From contig NZ_RCUX01000006.1 of assembly GCF_003667565.1 (NCBI RefSeq), positions 124,001 to 188,000 on the forward strand: a DNA stretch of 64,000 nt, in the 5' to 3' direction. The DNA comes from Mycetocola tolaasinivorans. GTDB taxonomy: Bacteria; Actinomycetota; Actinomycetes; Actinomycetales; Microbacteriaceae. Shown piece after piece: positions 16,069 through 25,119 of the stretch; position 1 is the stretch's first letter; every line of letters begins with the position of its first letter. Under the pieces are notes generated by a model. It worked only from the letters and a program-made list of their open reading frames with translations, was not told the DNA's origin and did not search any database. The position numbers and the translations under genes are program-made.

Positions 16069-18645
16069 GTGCTTCTTACCCGCGCCGCCCTCGTCCCGCG
16101 CCTCGACCGAGCAGGGCTCGTCCTCATTGACGCCCCGCCCGGATCCGGCAAAACCACCCTCGTCGCGCAGTGGTCGGCCGCGCATCCGGCCCTCTCCGGC
16201 GTGTGGTTCGGTGCCAGCCGCACCGAAACCCGCGCCCAGTTCTGGGAGGGTCTCCACCTGCTGCTCACCGCCCGCCAGCGCATTAGCGCGCCCGGTTCCT
16301 TTTCGCGAGAGGGCCTAATCCGCTGGTTTGGTTTGCTCGGCGAGCAGTGCGTGGTGCTGCGCGATGCCCACCGGGTAACCGACCCGGAGATCCTCGAAGA
16401 CATCGTGCGGATCCTGCGTGCGTGCCCCAACATTCGCTTCATCGCCTACGGCAACGGCCTCGACGCCCTGCACCAGCGTGCCGCCGGTGCCGGCCTCGAA
16501 CACGAGATCCTCAGATCCACCGACCTGCGGCTGACACGGGCGGAGACAGAGGGCTATTTTTTGCTCCTCGGGGTACCCGACCCGGCGGCCCTCGCGGACG
16601 AGGTCGACGAAACCCTGGACGGCACCTTCCACCGACTGCGCGCGGCGGCGGCGACGCACGGGGCCGAACCCGCGCTCGAGGGGCCGCCCGCGAACGATGC
16701 GGAGACCGACTCTGTCTTTGACCGCCATCTGGCCGTTGTCCGTCACGAACTACACTCGGACGTCTCCTATGCGCGCTTTCTGGCGCTCGGGCTTCCCGAT
16801 GAGCTTCCCGAGGGCCTCATCGCCGCGGTGATCGAGGGGGATGCCGGGGTACACGGATGCATTCCCGACCTGCTCACGATCGGCGTGTACGGCCCGGACG
16901 CCCGCCCGCTCGCCAGCCTCAACCGGGTACCGCTGGCGCTGGGCCCACAGCTGCGGGCCAGACTGACCGCCGAGCTGCGTGAGGTGTTTCCGGTCGCGCA
17001 CGGCCAGGCGGCGCGGCGAATCATCCGCTGGAAGATGCGAAACGGCTACCCCGCCGAGGCGCTGATGCGTGCGGTGGCGATCGATGATCTCGCGCTCGCC
17101 AGTGAGGTGGTGTGGCGCAACTTCGGACCGCTGATGAGTCGGCACGGCTCCGTGGTTGCCCGAAGCCTGCGCCGGATCCCGCTGCGCGAGATCCGCCGGT
17201 TTCCGGTGCTGTGCCTCACCCTCGCACTGGTGTACAACTCGAGCGGGCTGACCCGCCTGCGCGCGGTCGAGTACTTCGGCCTCGCGCTGACCGGCGGCCG
17301 CGAGAGCCTGCAGACCGCCGCGCTCAACGAGCGTGCGCTGCTCCTGGCGATGCAGTCCAGCGCGAACCGGGTGATCGGCCGATACGGGCCGGCACTAGCC
17401 ACCGCACGAACCGCTGACGACATCATCCGGTCCCTGCCGCTCGATGCGCGGGAGGCCCTGGGTCTCGTGATTCCCGTACTCGGCGCACACCTCGCGATCA
17501 CGCTGCACGCCTGCGGGCACAGCGCCCAAGCACTCGAAATGCTCGGCACCGCATTCATCGAAACGAGTTCGGAGGTGCCCGAGGATCGCGCCCACGTGCT
17601 CGCCCTCATCGCCGGCATTTCGGCTTTCCGCGGGGAGTATGTGCGGGCAAAGCAGGCGCTGGCCCGGCTGGACGAGATGGGCCCACTGGCCGTGCAAAAC
17701 CGCGTGTATCTGAGCACCCATGAGGCCGCGGCCCGGGCGATCCTCGCGCTGGAAGCGGGCCATCCCGAGGCGGCGGTTGAGCTTCTGGCTGAGTACCGCG
17801 ACGAGGTCGAAACCAGCGAACACTGGCCGGTCATCGTCGAGCCGCTGGCCCTGGCCGAGCTCTTTCTCGGGTTGCGGGTGGCCGCCACAATCCGCCTGGA
17901 TACCCGTCTGGGGGATGAACGGCAGCCGCCGATCTCCCCGGTGCAGCGTGCGCGGCTCGTGAGCCTGCGCGCCGATCTCGAGCTCTACGGTGGCAACCTT
18001 GCGCGAGCCGACTGGTTTGCGGCATCGCTGCCCCTACAGGATCCCGCCACCGTGCTGTTTCGTGCCCGGCGCGAGCTGGCGGCCGGCAACGATCAGCGCT
18101 GCTCGGTGCTCCTGACCGACCTCGATTTCGAGCGAATGCCGCCGCGATCGCGCGCACTCGCGCACCTCCTCATCGCGGCCTGCACGATTCACGCCGATGA
18201 TGCCCGATTAAGCCTCGACGCGCTCGAGGCCGCGGTCGCGATCCTCGAGGAGCAGCAGCTCGCCCTTCCGCTGTTGCACATTCCGCCGGCCAGGCTCGAT
18301 GAGCTCGAGGCGCTCGCACACACGCAGGGACGAATCCTGCTCGCACACACCCTCGCCGCGCGGCGAAACGGCCTCCCGAACCCCTGGGAATCGGCGCCGG
18401 AACAGGTCAACCTGACGGTGCGTGAGCGGCTAGTATTGCGCCACCTCGCCCACGGACTGAGCGCCGCCGAAATCGCCCGCGCCCTCACCGTCTCTCTCAA
18501 CACGGTCAAGACGCAGTCCCGTTCGGTGTATCGCAAACTCGGCGTGAGCAGCCGAAACGATGCGGTTGCCCGCGCCGCCCGGCTCGGACTGATTCGCGAA
18601 CCCGCCCTCTCACGTACCGCACTGCAGGGTGCGGACGACATCTAG
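16069..18645 (+). CDS. Large LuxR/MalT-like ATP-dependent transcriptional regulator
   Basis: At least 858 residues. The N-terminal Walker A is APPGSGKTT (residues 22-30), followed by a STAND-type ATPase region, then a long helical repeat region (about 350-780) and a C-terminal LuxR HTH (LTVRERLVLRHLAHGLSAA onward, with SLNTVKTQSRSVYRKLGVS). Such proteins bind ATP and an inducer and then activate promoters. The GTG at 16069 has no ribosome site, whereas a CTG at 16039 in the same frame follows GGAAGGAG at the right distance; translation may start there and add 10 residues. No target genes are evident nearby. Confidence 0.88.
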   Translation: MLLTRAALVPRLDRAGLVLIDAPPGSGKTTLVAQWSAAHPALSGVWFGASRTETRAQFWEGLHLLLTARQRISAPGSFSREGLIRWFGLLGEQCVVLRDAHRVTDPEILEDIVRILRACPNIRFIAYGNGLDALHQRAAGAGLEHEILRSTDLRLTRAETEGYFLLLGVPDPAALADEVDETLDGTFHRLRAAAATHGAEPALEGPPANDAETDSVFDRHLAVVRHELHSDVSYARFLALGLPDELPEGLIAAVIEGDAGVHGCIPDLLTIGVYGPDARPLASLNRVPLALGPQLRARLTAELREVFPVAHGQAARRIIRWKMRNGYPAEALMRAVAIDDLALASEVVWRNFGPLMSRHGSVVARSLRRIPLREIRRFPVLCLTLALVYNSSGLTRLRAVEYFGLALTGGRESLQTAALNERALLLAMQSSANRVIGRYGPALATARTADDIIRSLPLDAREALGLVIPVLGAHLAITLHACGHSAQALEMLGTAFIETSSEVPEDRAHVLALIAGISAFRGEYVRAKQALARLDEMGPLAVQNRVYLSTHEAAARAILALEAGHPEAAVELLAEYRDEVETSEHWPVIVEPLALAELFLGLRVAATIRLDTRLGDERQPPISPVQRARLVSLRADLELYGGNLARADWFAASLPLQDPATVLFRARRELAAGNDQRCSVLLTDLDFERMPPRSRALAHLLIAACTIHADDARLSLDALEAAVAILEEQQLALPLLHIPPARLDELEALAHTQGRILLAHTLAARRNGLPNPWESAPEQVNLTVRERLVLRHLAHGLSAAEIARALTVSLNTVKTQSRSVYRKLGVSSRNDAVARAARLGLIREPALSRTALQGADDI

Positions 18646-18960
18646 ATCGAGCAAGATCCCCACGGTATGGGTGAAGCCGGGGGTGAAAAGAAACTCGATT
18701 TTCGCTCGAAATCCTGAGCTCGGTTAGCCTGGTCCAGGATCTTCCACCCCCTGGGACGATCGTCCCCACCTCGGACCCGAACATCCGAGGTGGGGACTGC
18801 CCCCCCCGCGACTCTGTCCGCTTGTTCCGTCTCTGGGCCCGAACATTCGAGGTGGGGGCTGCCCCCGAGGTCTCGGCGTTTGTCCCGGCTCGGCGCGTAG
18901 GAGCTGGCTAGGATGGCCAAACCAGCGTCGCGCGCTGGTGCCACCGCCAAGGAGAACCCC
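18646..18960. repeat. 315-bp gap with an imperfect GC-rich direct repeat, a 14-bp hairpin and a promoter
   Basis: The gap holds a perfect hairpin at 18762-18797 (14-bp stem GTCCCCACCTCGGA, 8-base loop) and an overlapping 14-bp palindrome GGGACGATCGTCCC at 18753-18766. Part of the hairpin (CCCGAACATYCGAGGTGGGG and a following CCCCC run) recurs at 18838-18866 without its left arm, 62 bp downstream. A -10 box TAGGAT at 18909-18914 would give a short leader for the next gene. No coding region is supported. Confidence 0.6.
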
Positions 18961-20538
18961 ATGTCCGAACGTGACCCCATCCCCCCGGTTTCCCCCGCTG
19001 CGCCCGCGCTGCACTCCGACCGCTCCGGGGCCGCTCCCGTCCCGCGCGATGCCCGCCATGCACGCGCGACCCCGGAGGACGTCCTGCCCGGTGCCCGCGC
19101 CTCCCACGATTTCCGGGTCGACCTCGAGCGCATCCGCTTCTCCCCGTATTTTTCTCGGCTCTCTGCCGTAACCCAGGTGGTGCCCCAGGCCACCAGCGGC
19201 CCGGTTATCCACAACCGACTGACCCACTCGATCAAGGTCACCGCGGTGGCGCGTGAGATCGCCGTGGCCCTGCTCTATACCGATGAGAAAACCCGCGCGA
19301 CCATCGATGCTCTCGGCGGTTGCGACCCCGTGGTGGTGCAGGCCGCCGCGAGCGCCCACGACCTCGGACACCCGCCGTTTGGACACCTGGGCGAGCAGGT
19401 GCTCGACCGCGTGGGTCGTGAGCGGCTGGGGCTCGCCGAGGGGTTCGAGGGCAATGCGCAGACGCTGCGGATCCTCGCCGAGCTCGACACCCACGGTGCC
19501 GCCCAGCCCGGCCTGAACCTCACCACCGCCGTGCGGGCGGCGGTGCTCAAGTATCCGTGGACTCGCCTCGAATGGGCGAGCTCACACACCGATCTCCCCC
19601 CGCACGAGCGGCCGCGCGGTGCCGGGGCCCCGATCTCGACCGGCGCACACAAGTTCTCGATTTACTCCCTGCACGCGCGCGAGGCCGAGGCCGTGCGCGC
19701 CGCGTATCCGGCCATTGCGCCGTGGCAGCAGACGGTGGAGTGCTCGATCATGGACATCGCCGATGACATCGCCTACTCGCTGCACGACCTCGACGACTTC
19801 TACCGTGCGGGTGTGCTGCAGCACGCCACGGTATCGGCCGAGCTGCGCTCCTGGCTGCGTGGCCGGGCCGAACTGAGCGGCCTTGCCGACGGCGAGATCG
19901 CCGCGCATCCGCGGGTGCCCGGATACCGGCTTGAGGCGCTGCGCCGCCACCTGCTGACTCGCGATGGCTGGATCGCCGACGACGAGGCGTTTGGCAATGC
20001 GGTGGACCGGGTGGCCGAGGAACTCGTCGACGGCTTGCTCGCGGTGCCCTTCGACGGCGGAATCGCCAGCGAGCGTGAACTCTCGGCGTTTATCCGACGC
20101 TGGCTGGATCGCTTCCAGGCCTCGATCGTGGTGGAGGCCAACCCGCACGTACGCAGCGGCCACATTCGGCTCGCGACCCAGGCCTGGCACGACGTCATGG
20201 TGCTGAAATTTGTCCACACGCGTTTTGTGCTCGAGAATCCGGATCTTGCGACGACCCAGCGCGGGCAGGCTCGCCTGGTGGAATCCCTCGTGGTGGGGCT
20301 CGACGAGTGGCTGCGGGACCCCGATGATTCCTCGCGCGCCCCGCGTCGCCTCCTCGAACAAGTGGAGGAGGCGACCGAGAGCTATCACGAGCTGCGTCGA
20401 GAGGATCCGACGCGCCTGATCGGCGATTCGGATGATGCGAGCCTCGCCCGCCGCGGTCGCGGCCGCGCGGTCATCGACTACGTGGCCTCGCTCACCGATG
20501 CCCAGGCGCAGTCGGTGACGGCGCAGCTGGGCCGCTAG
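18961..20538 (+). CDS. dgt: dGTPase-like HD-domain triphosphohydrolase
   Basis: 525 residues from ATG 18961, chosen because AAGGAGAA precedes it and because the in-frame ATG at 18913 lies within a -10 box. The HD metal site is visible: His in NRLTHSIKV, HD in SAHDLGHPPFGHLGEQ and Asp in IMDIADDIAYS. The family hydrolyses dGTP or other dNTPs to the nucleoside and triphosphate. The N-terminal 40 residues are Pro/Ala-rich and probably disordered. The hairpin and repeat region upstream may influence expression. Confidence 0.9.
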   Translation: MSERDPIPPVSPAAPALHSDRSGAAPVPRDARHARATPEDVLPGARASHDFRVDLERIRFSPYFSRLSAVTQVVPQATSGPVIHNRLTHSIKVTAVAREIAVALLYTDEKTRATIDALGGCDPVVVQAAASAHDLGHPPFGHLGEQVLDRVGRERLGLAEGFEGNAQTLRILAELDTHGAAQPGLNLTTAVRAAVLKYPWTRLEWASSHTDLPPHERPRGAGAPISTGAHKFSIYSLHAREAEAVRAAYPAIAPWQQTVECSIMDIADDIAYSLHDLDDFYRAGVLQHATVSAELRSWLRGRAELSGLADGEIAAHPRVPGYRLEALRRHLLTRDGWIADDEAFGNAVDRVAEELVDGLLAVPFDGGIASERELSAFIRRWLDRFQASIVVEANPHVRSGHIRLATQAWHDVMVLKFVHTRFVLENPDLATTQRGQARLVESLVVGLDEWLRDPDDSSRAPRRLLEQVEEATESYHELRREDPTRLIGDSDDASLARRGRGRAVIDYVASLTDAQAQSVTAQLGR

Positions 20539-20565
20539 CGGGCCGGGATCCGCTCCGCCCCATTG

Positions 20566-21060
20566 CTAGTGCGCGGCGGTGCCCGGGGTGTAGTGTCCCG
20601 GCACCATGCGGGTGGCAACGCCAAAACGGTTGAAGGCGTTGATTGCGACGATGGCACCGATGAGGTGCACCAGCTCGGTTTCGGTGAAGACCGCGGCCGC
20701 GCGGGCATACACGGCGTCGGGAACAAAGCCGTCGGTGAGGACGGTCACGGCCTCGGTGAGTTCGATGGCGGCAACCTCGCGTGCGGTGTAGAAGTGCTCC
20801 GATTCGGTCCACGCGGTGAGCTGAATGATCCGCTCCACGGTTTCTCCCGAGGCCAGGGCGTCCTTGGAGTGCATATCGACGCAGAACGCGCAGTGGTTGA
20901 TCTGTGAGGCGCGGATCTTCACGAGGTTGAGCAGGGCGGTGTCGAGGCCGGCACCGGATACCGAGTCCAGGCGGACGAGGGCACGGAAGATCTCGGGTGC
21001 ATGTGCGCTCCAGTCGGTGCGGGGCGTGTGCTCGGGCATCAGGGGCTGGGCGGTGGTCAT
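20566..21060 (-). CDS. Carboxymuconolactone decarboxylase/AhpD-like peroxidase
   Basis: 164 residues starting at ATG 21060 with AAAGGA upstream. The CMD/AhpD core is clear: IRASQINHCAFCVDMHSKDA carries the CxxC redox pair and the following His. AhpD-like proteins reduce peroxides or regenerate peroxiredoxins. It is divergent from a MocR regulator 82 bp away, which is the standard arrangement for a regulated target, so it may act on a pyridoxal- or peroxide-related stress. Confidence 0.86.
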   Translation of the reverse strand: MTTAQPLMPEHTPRTDWSAHAPEIFRALVRLDSVSGAGLDTALLNLVKIRASQINHCAFCVDMHSKDALASGETVERIIQLTAWTESEHFYTAREVAAIELTEAVTVLTDGFVPDAVYARAAAVFTETELVHLIGAIVAINAFNRFGVATRMVPGHYTPGTAAH

Positions 21061-21142
21061 GGGGAGTCCTTTCACTGGGGCGCAGTGCGCCGTGTTCCCC
21101 TCACGTTACGCACCGTGCGGTCCGGGAGTAAGATCCATTTCT

Positions 21143-22573
21143 ATGGAAGAAACGCAGACCACTTTGGGGGCGCGTACCGCCGGGATCGCCGGGATCGATC
21201 TGCACCTCGACCTCGCCGGGGCGGGTGTGCGGGCCGGGCTGACCGCCGCGCTGCGCGAGGCCATCGCCTCCGGCCGGCTTGCCCCGGGCACCCGGCTCCC
21301 CGCCTCACGCGCCCTCGCGGCCGATCTCGGAATCGCTCGCAGCAGCGTCACCGAGTGCTATGCGGAGCTGGTGGCCGAGGGGTGGCTGGTCGCGCGTCAG
21401 GGCTCGGGCACGCGGGTGGCGGCCCGAGCCGCGGCACCCGTTCCGGCTATGCCCGCGGTACCGCCGCGTCGAGACACCGGGGCGGGTCTCGTTCCCGGTG
21501 CCGCGAACTTCGCCGAGTTTCCGCGTACCGCCTGGCTCGCAGCTGCTCGGCGGGCGCTCGCGGCGGCACCGCACTCCGCATTCGGATACGGAGATCCGCT
21601 CGGAAGCATGGAACTCAGGGTGGCACTCGCCGAATACCTGGCTCGTGTGCGCGGCGTGCGAGCGGATCCCGGCCGCATCATCATCACCGCGGGATTCCAT
21701 GATGCGCTGGGCATCGTGTCCCGCGCCCTGCGCACCCGCGGGGCCACGGTTTTTGCCGCCGAAACCTTCGGGCTGGGGTTCTATCGTCAGCTCCTGAGCG
21801 GGGAGGGCGTGCGCCTCACAAATCTGGAGGTGGATGCCCTCGGTGCGCGAGTTGACGACCTCTCCCTGCTGCCGACGGCCGATCGGCCCGCCGCGGTACT
21901 CCTCACCCCCTCGCATCAGTTCCCGACGGGTGTGGTTCTCTCCCCGGAGCGGCGCAGCGCGGCCATCACCTGGGCTCGGGAGAACGCGGCGGTGATCCTC
22001 GAGGACGACTACGATGGCGAGTTCCGCTACGACCGTCGGCCGGTGGGCGCGCTCCAGGGTCTCGACCCCGAGCACGTCGTGTATTTCGGTACCACCAGCA
22101 AGTCGCTCGCCCCCGCCCTGCGGGTGTCCTGGATGGTGGTGCCCGAGCATCTGCTTGCCGATGTGGCCGCGGCGAAGGGGCGGGTGGAAACCGTGAGCGT
22201 CCTGGAACAGCTCACGCTCGCGGAGTTCATCACCTCCGGGGCGTTTGATCGCCACGTGCGCCTGCGTCGCCAGAGTTACCGTCGTCGCCGCGATCAGCTC
22301 GTGACCGCGCTCGCCGATGCCGCCCCCGATGTACGCGTCAGCGGTGTTGCCGCGGGGCTCCAGGCGGTAATCGAGCTGCCGGCCGGATCGGAGGGGCGCG
22401 TTCTCCTGGCCGCCCGCTCCCGCGGGGTAATGGTGAGTGGTCTCTCCGAGTTCCGGCACGGAGGCCCGGAAACCTGGGCCCCCGCGCGGGACGGACTCGT
22501 GGTCAACTTCTCCGCGGTCTCCGATGCGGTCTGGGATTCGGCGCTCGCGGAGCTGTGCCGGGTGCTGCCCTAA
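21143..22573 (+). CDS. MocR-family (GntR HTH + aminotransferase fold) transcriptional regulator
   Basis: 476 residues. The N-terminal GntR winged helix (LPASRALAADLGIARSSVTECYAELVAEGWL) is fused to a class I aminotransferase domain. The PLP lysine is in YFGTTSKSLAPALRVSW and the ring-stacking Asp region is LEDDYDGEFRY. MocR proteins use PLP or an amino-acid adduct as effector; PdxR is one example. A -10 like TAAGAT lies 8 nt before the ATG. The divergent AhpD-like gene is the probable target. Confidence 0.9.
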   Translation: MEETQTTLGARTAGIAGIDLHLDLAGAGVRAGLTAALREAIASGRLAPGTRLPASRALAADLGIARSSVTECYAELVAEGWLVARQGSGTRVAARAAAPVPAMPAVPPRRDTGAGLVPGAANFAEFPRTAWLAAARRALAAAPHSAFGYGDPLGSMELRVALAEYLARVRGVRADPGRIIITAGFHDALGIVSRALRTRGATVFAAETFGLGFYRQLLSGEGVRLTNLEVDALGARVDDLSLLPTADRPAAVLLTPSHQFPTGVVLSPERRSAAITWARENAAVILEDDYDGEFRYDRRPVGALQGLDPEHVVYFGTTSKSLAPALRVSWMVVPEHLLADVAAAKGRVETVSVLEQLTLAEFITSGAFDRHVRLRRQSYRRRRDQLVTALADAAPDVRVSGVAAGLQAVIELPAGSEGRVLLAARSRGVMVSGLSEFRHGGPETWAPARDGLVVNFSAVSDAVWDSALAELCRVLP

Positions 22574-22734
22574 TTCTTGTGGCCGTCAGGCGCGCTCGTG
22601 TCCCCCGTTTGATTGGTTTGGTGGCCCCAGTTTGACGAAGATGCGGCGTGTTCGGTCGGGCGATTCGAGAATCCCTGGGAGCTTCACTAGCCTCGGACAG
22701 GATTTCTCCGCGCCCGAACGCGAGTGAAATCAGC

Positions 22735-22769
22735 ATAATCGCGCCCGGACGTAGCCGTGCCGCGATTAT
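22735..22769. repeat. Inverted repeat ATAATCGCG-N17-CGCGATTAT
   Basis: Two perfect 9-bp arms with a 17-bp spacer lie in the 239-bp gap between the MocR gene and the first HNH nuclease gene, 44 bp before the latter. The position suits an operator for the nuclease gene; it could also be a weak hairpin. Confidence 0.35.
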
Positions 22770-22812
22770 TGCCAAGACTGCGCGTGAGTGACGCGCGAAA
22801 GGACCCTGCGTA

Positions 22813-24183
22813 ATGCCCGAAAATGCCCGTCGGACGCTCATGCCGAGCACGGTAATCGTCTCCGGAATCGTTGCCATGTTGGTGATTGTCGGCTTCGGGA
22901 CACGAGGGGCCGTCGGCGCGCTGATCATGCTTGCCATTGCGGGCCTTTTTACGGGTCTCTATGTTGCCCTTACGGGTCGTCGAAGCTGGGCGCGCCTCCC
23001 GGGGAATCGGCGCATGGGTGTACTCGTCCTTGCTGCGAGCATGGTCATGTTTATCATCGGCGGTTCGCTCCTGCCACGTGGATCTAGTTTGGCGGAAAGC
23101 CCGCCCGCGGATTTCGCGGGCACCGCATCTTCCGATGCTTCGGCGTTGAGTATCGCGCTGAGCTTTCCAGAGGACTTTGAACCCGTTGGATCGGCGAGGG
23201 GGCTTTTGGATACCCTTGAGATTCGTACAAAGGCCTGGCAGCCTGCTTTTGAAGGTGTTGAACAGTTTGGTATCGCAGAGCCACGTCCACAGGCCGGGAC
23301 CGAGAGCCTAACTGACCCCTACACCGGAGAGCAGTTGGCTGCCACCGGAAGTAAGAAGTCTGACCTGGTTGTGGACCACGTGGTTTCCCTAAAGAACGCG
23401 TGGCAGACCGGAGCACAGGAGCTGACCCCGGAGCGACGCGCACTGTTCGCCACAGATCCGCTCAACCTTGCCACGATCAGCGCCGAAGTACACCGCAAGA
23501 AAGCGGGATCCGATGCGGACCAATGGATGCCAACGTCCCCTGAGCGCGAGTGCGCCTATGTTGCACGCCAGGTTTCGATAAAGGCCGTATACGGTCTCTG
23601 GGTGACGGCTCGTGAGCGGGCCGTATTTGTCGAGACTCTTGAGCGGTGCCCGGCTCAGAATGCAGTTCAGTCCTCTATCGCCCAGAGTCAACCGCGGCCA
23701 CTTCCCGAACCTGATCCAATTCCGACTACCGCATCTGATGAGTCAACGGTTGTACCAGCTCCATCGGTGAGGCAACAGCAGGCTCCCTCATCTAAGCCCG
23801 ATGTACCATCTGCGCCGGCTAAGCCTGCTGCTCCGCCTGCGCCGGCTAAGCCTGCTGCTCCGCCTGCGCCGGCCAAGCCTGCTGCTCCGCCTGCGCCGGC
23901 CAAGACTGCTGCTCCGCCCGCTCCTGCCCCGGCAGCAACCAAACCCGCAGTGCCCGCAGTGCCCTCAGTTCCCGCGGTGCCGCCTGCACCTGCACCTGCA
24001 CCTGCACCTCCGGCTCCTCCTGCACCAGCTCCGCCCAAATATGAGCCGGTGCCGCCGTCGGGAGGCACCGTGCGCCCTGGGTCATTCTGCACGCCAGCCG
24101 GGGCAACCGGATACACCGTGAAGGGGACTCCGATGGTGTGTGGCGTGGCAAAGGGCGGACGTCTGCGCTGGATCTCCCGCTAG
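22813..24183 (+). CDS. Membrane-anchored HNH nuclease-family protein with a Pro/Ala repeat tail
   Basis: 456 residues. Three predicted membrane helices (about 12-28, 34-53, 68-87) precede a domain of the DUF1524/HNH family: DPYTG (168-172), DHVVSLKNAWQTGAQ with Asp188-His189, and DPLNL. The region that in the neighbouring paralogue holds GCDTRND and a cysteine is missing, and the NSQK position reads HRKK, so activity is uncertain. Residues 280-425 are low-complexity PAKPAAPPA-type repeats; the end (CTPAGATGY, MVCGV, RLRWIS) is a small Cys-containing wall-associated motif. GC content is lower than in neighbours. Confidence 0.8.
   Translation: MPENARRTLMPSTVIVSGIVAMLVIVGFGTRGAVGALIMLAIAGLFTGLYVALTGRRSWARLPGNRRMGVLVLAASMVMFIIGGSLLPRGSSLAESPPADFAGTASSDASALSIALSFPEDFEPVGSARGLLDTLEIRTKAWQPAFEGVEQFGIAEPRPQAGTESLTDPYTGEQLAATGSKKSDLVVDHVVSLKNAWQTGAQELTPERRALFATDPLNLATISAEVHRKKAGSDADQWMPTSPERECAYVARQVSIKAVYGLWVTARERAVFVETLERCPAQNAVQSSIAQSQPRPLPEPDPIPTTASDESTVVPAPSVRQQQAPSSKPDVPSAPAKPAAPPAPAKPAAPPAPAKPAAPPAPAKTAAPPAPAPAATKPAVPAVPSVPAVPPAPAPAPAPPAPPAPAPPKYEPVPPSGGTVRPGSFCTPAGATGYTVKGTPMVCGVAKGGRLRWISR
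23812..23919 (+). repeat. Four tandem 27-bp repeats within the HNH-protein gene
   Basis: Four in-frame copies of a 27-bp unit starting GCGCCGGCTAAGCCTGCTG encode APAKPAAPP-type blocks. Units 1 and 2 are identical and units 3-4 differ at a few positions. Such tracts change copy number by slippage, altering the length of the extracytoplasmic linker. Confidence 0.85.
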
Positions 24184-24205
24184 CCGCGGATACCGCGATT
24201 CCCAT

Positions 24206-24237
24206 CCACGAGCCACCGAAGCGTCGGTGGCTCGTGG
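24206..24237. terminator. Terminator hairpin between the two HNH genes
   Basis: A perfect 14-bp stem (CCACGAGCCACCGA) with the loop AGCG sits 22 bp after the first HNH stop codon. It separates the two nuclease genes into different transcripts or attenuates read-through. Confidence 0.8.
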
Positions 24238-24293
24238 TCTGATGGTATTGGGCGACCCCGCGCTCCACTCATCGTTTAACCAGAGGAAATTCA

Positions 24294-25112
24294 GTGCCTT
24301 CGCGTCGCCCAACTCGCCCGTCTGCCAGCCCTGCCCGTCGTCGCCGCGCCTCCCCGCGCACGGCCGCGCTGCTGTCAATTCCCGCGCTGATTCTCGCGCT
24401 GATCGTCGGGGCGCTCTCGCTCGGCGAAACCGAGGCCGGGCCGGTACCCAGCGCGCCCGCAAGCATCCCGGTTCCCTCCGCGGGCGCCGGGGGCGGCGAA
24501 GACACCTTCCCCGCGGGGTTTGTCTCCGCGGGGCTGGCGAGCGACGTGCTGGCCAAAATCCCCGTGCGCGGTCGTGCGCCCGGCACCGGTTATGACCGCG
24601 TGGCCCGCTTCGGTACCGCCTGGTTTGACGTCGAGAAAAATGGGTGTGATACCCGCAACGACATCCTCGCGCGCGATCTCACCGCCGTCGAAACCCGCGG
24701 CGGCTGCCGGGTGCTCTCCGGCGTGCTGAACGACCCCTACACCGGTACCGAGATCCACTTCGAGCGCGGGGAAAAGACCTCGATGGCGGTGCAGATCGAC
24801 CACGTGGTGGCGCTCAAGAACGCCTGGCAGACCGGCGCGCAGGCGCTCACCGACGATCGCCGCCGCGAGCTCGCCAACGACCCGATCAACCTCCTCGCCG
24901 TGGACGGCCCCACTAACTCCCAGAAGGGAGATGGCGATGCCGCCACCTGGCTGCCGCCGCGGCGTGCCTCCTGGTGCGGATACGCGGCCCGGCAGGTTTC
25001 CGTCAAGGCCGCCTACGGCCTCTGGATGACCGCCGCCGAACACGACCGGATCGGTCAGATCCTCGAATCCTGCCCCAGCCAGGAGGCCGCACGCTCCCCG
25101 CTCGCGGGATAA
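24294..25112 (+). CDS. Secreted HNH endonuclease (DUF1524 family)
   Basis: 272 residues from GTG 24294, preceded by AGAGGA. A basic N-terminus and one hydrophobic segment (about 24-42) suggest a signal peptide or anchor. The full family pattern is present: GCDTRNDILARDL (118-130), a Cys at 138, DPYTG, IDHVVALKNAWQTGA with Asp169-His170, DPINL and NSQKGDGDAATWLPP with Asn208. It should be an extracellular nuclease, possibly for nutrient DNA or competition. It is a paralogue of the gene just upstream; no immunity gene is recognisable. Confidence 0.88.
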   Translation: MPSRRPTRPSASPARRRRASPRTAALLSIPALILALIVGALSLGETEAGPVPSAPASIPVPSAGAGGGEDTFPAGFVSAGLASDVLAKIPVRGRAPGTGYDRVARFGTAWFDVEKNGCDTRNDILARDLTAVETRGGCRVLSGVLNDPYTGTEIHFERGEKTSMAVQIDHVVALKNAWQTGAQALTDDRRRELANDPINLLAVDGPTNSQKGDGDAATWLPPRRASWCGYAARQVSVKAAYGLWMTAAEHDRIGQILESCPSQEAARSPLAG

Positions 25113-25119
25113 ATAAACA

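Noticed and set aside
22813-25112. Prophage or restriction-modification island suggested by two HNH proteins
   Set aside because: No integrase, capsid, methyltransferase or attachment repeat is present; the proteins have membrane or signal segments and belong to a secreted nuclease family.
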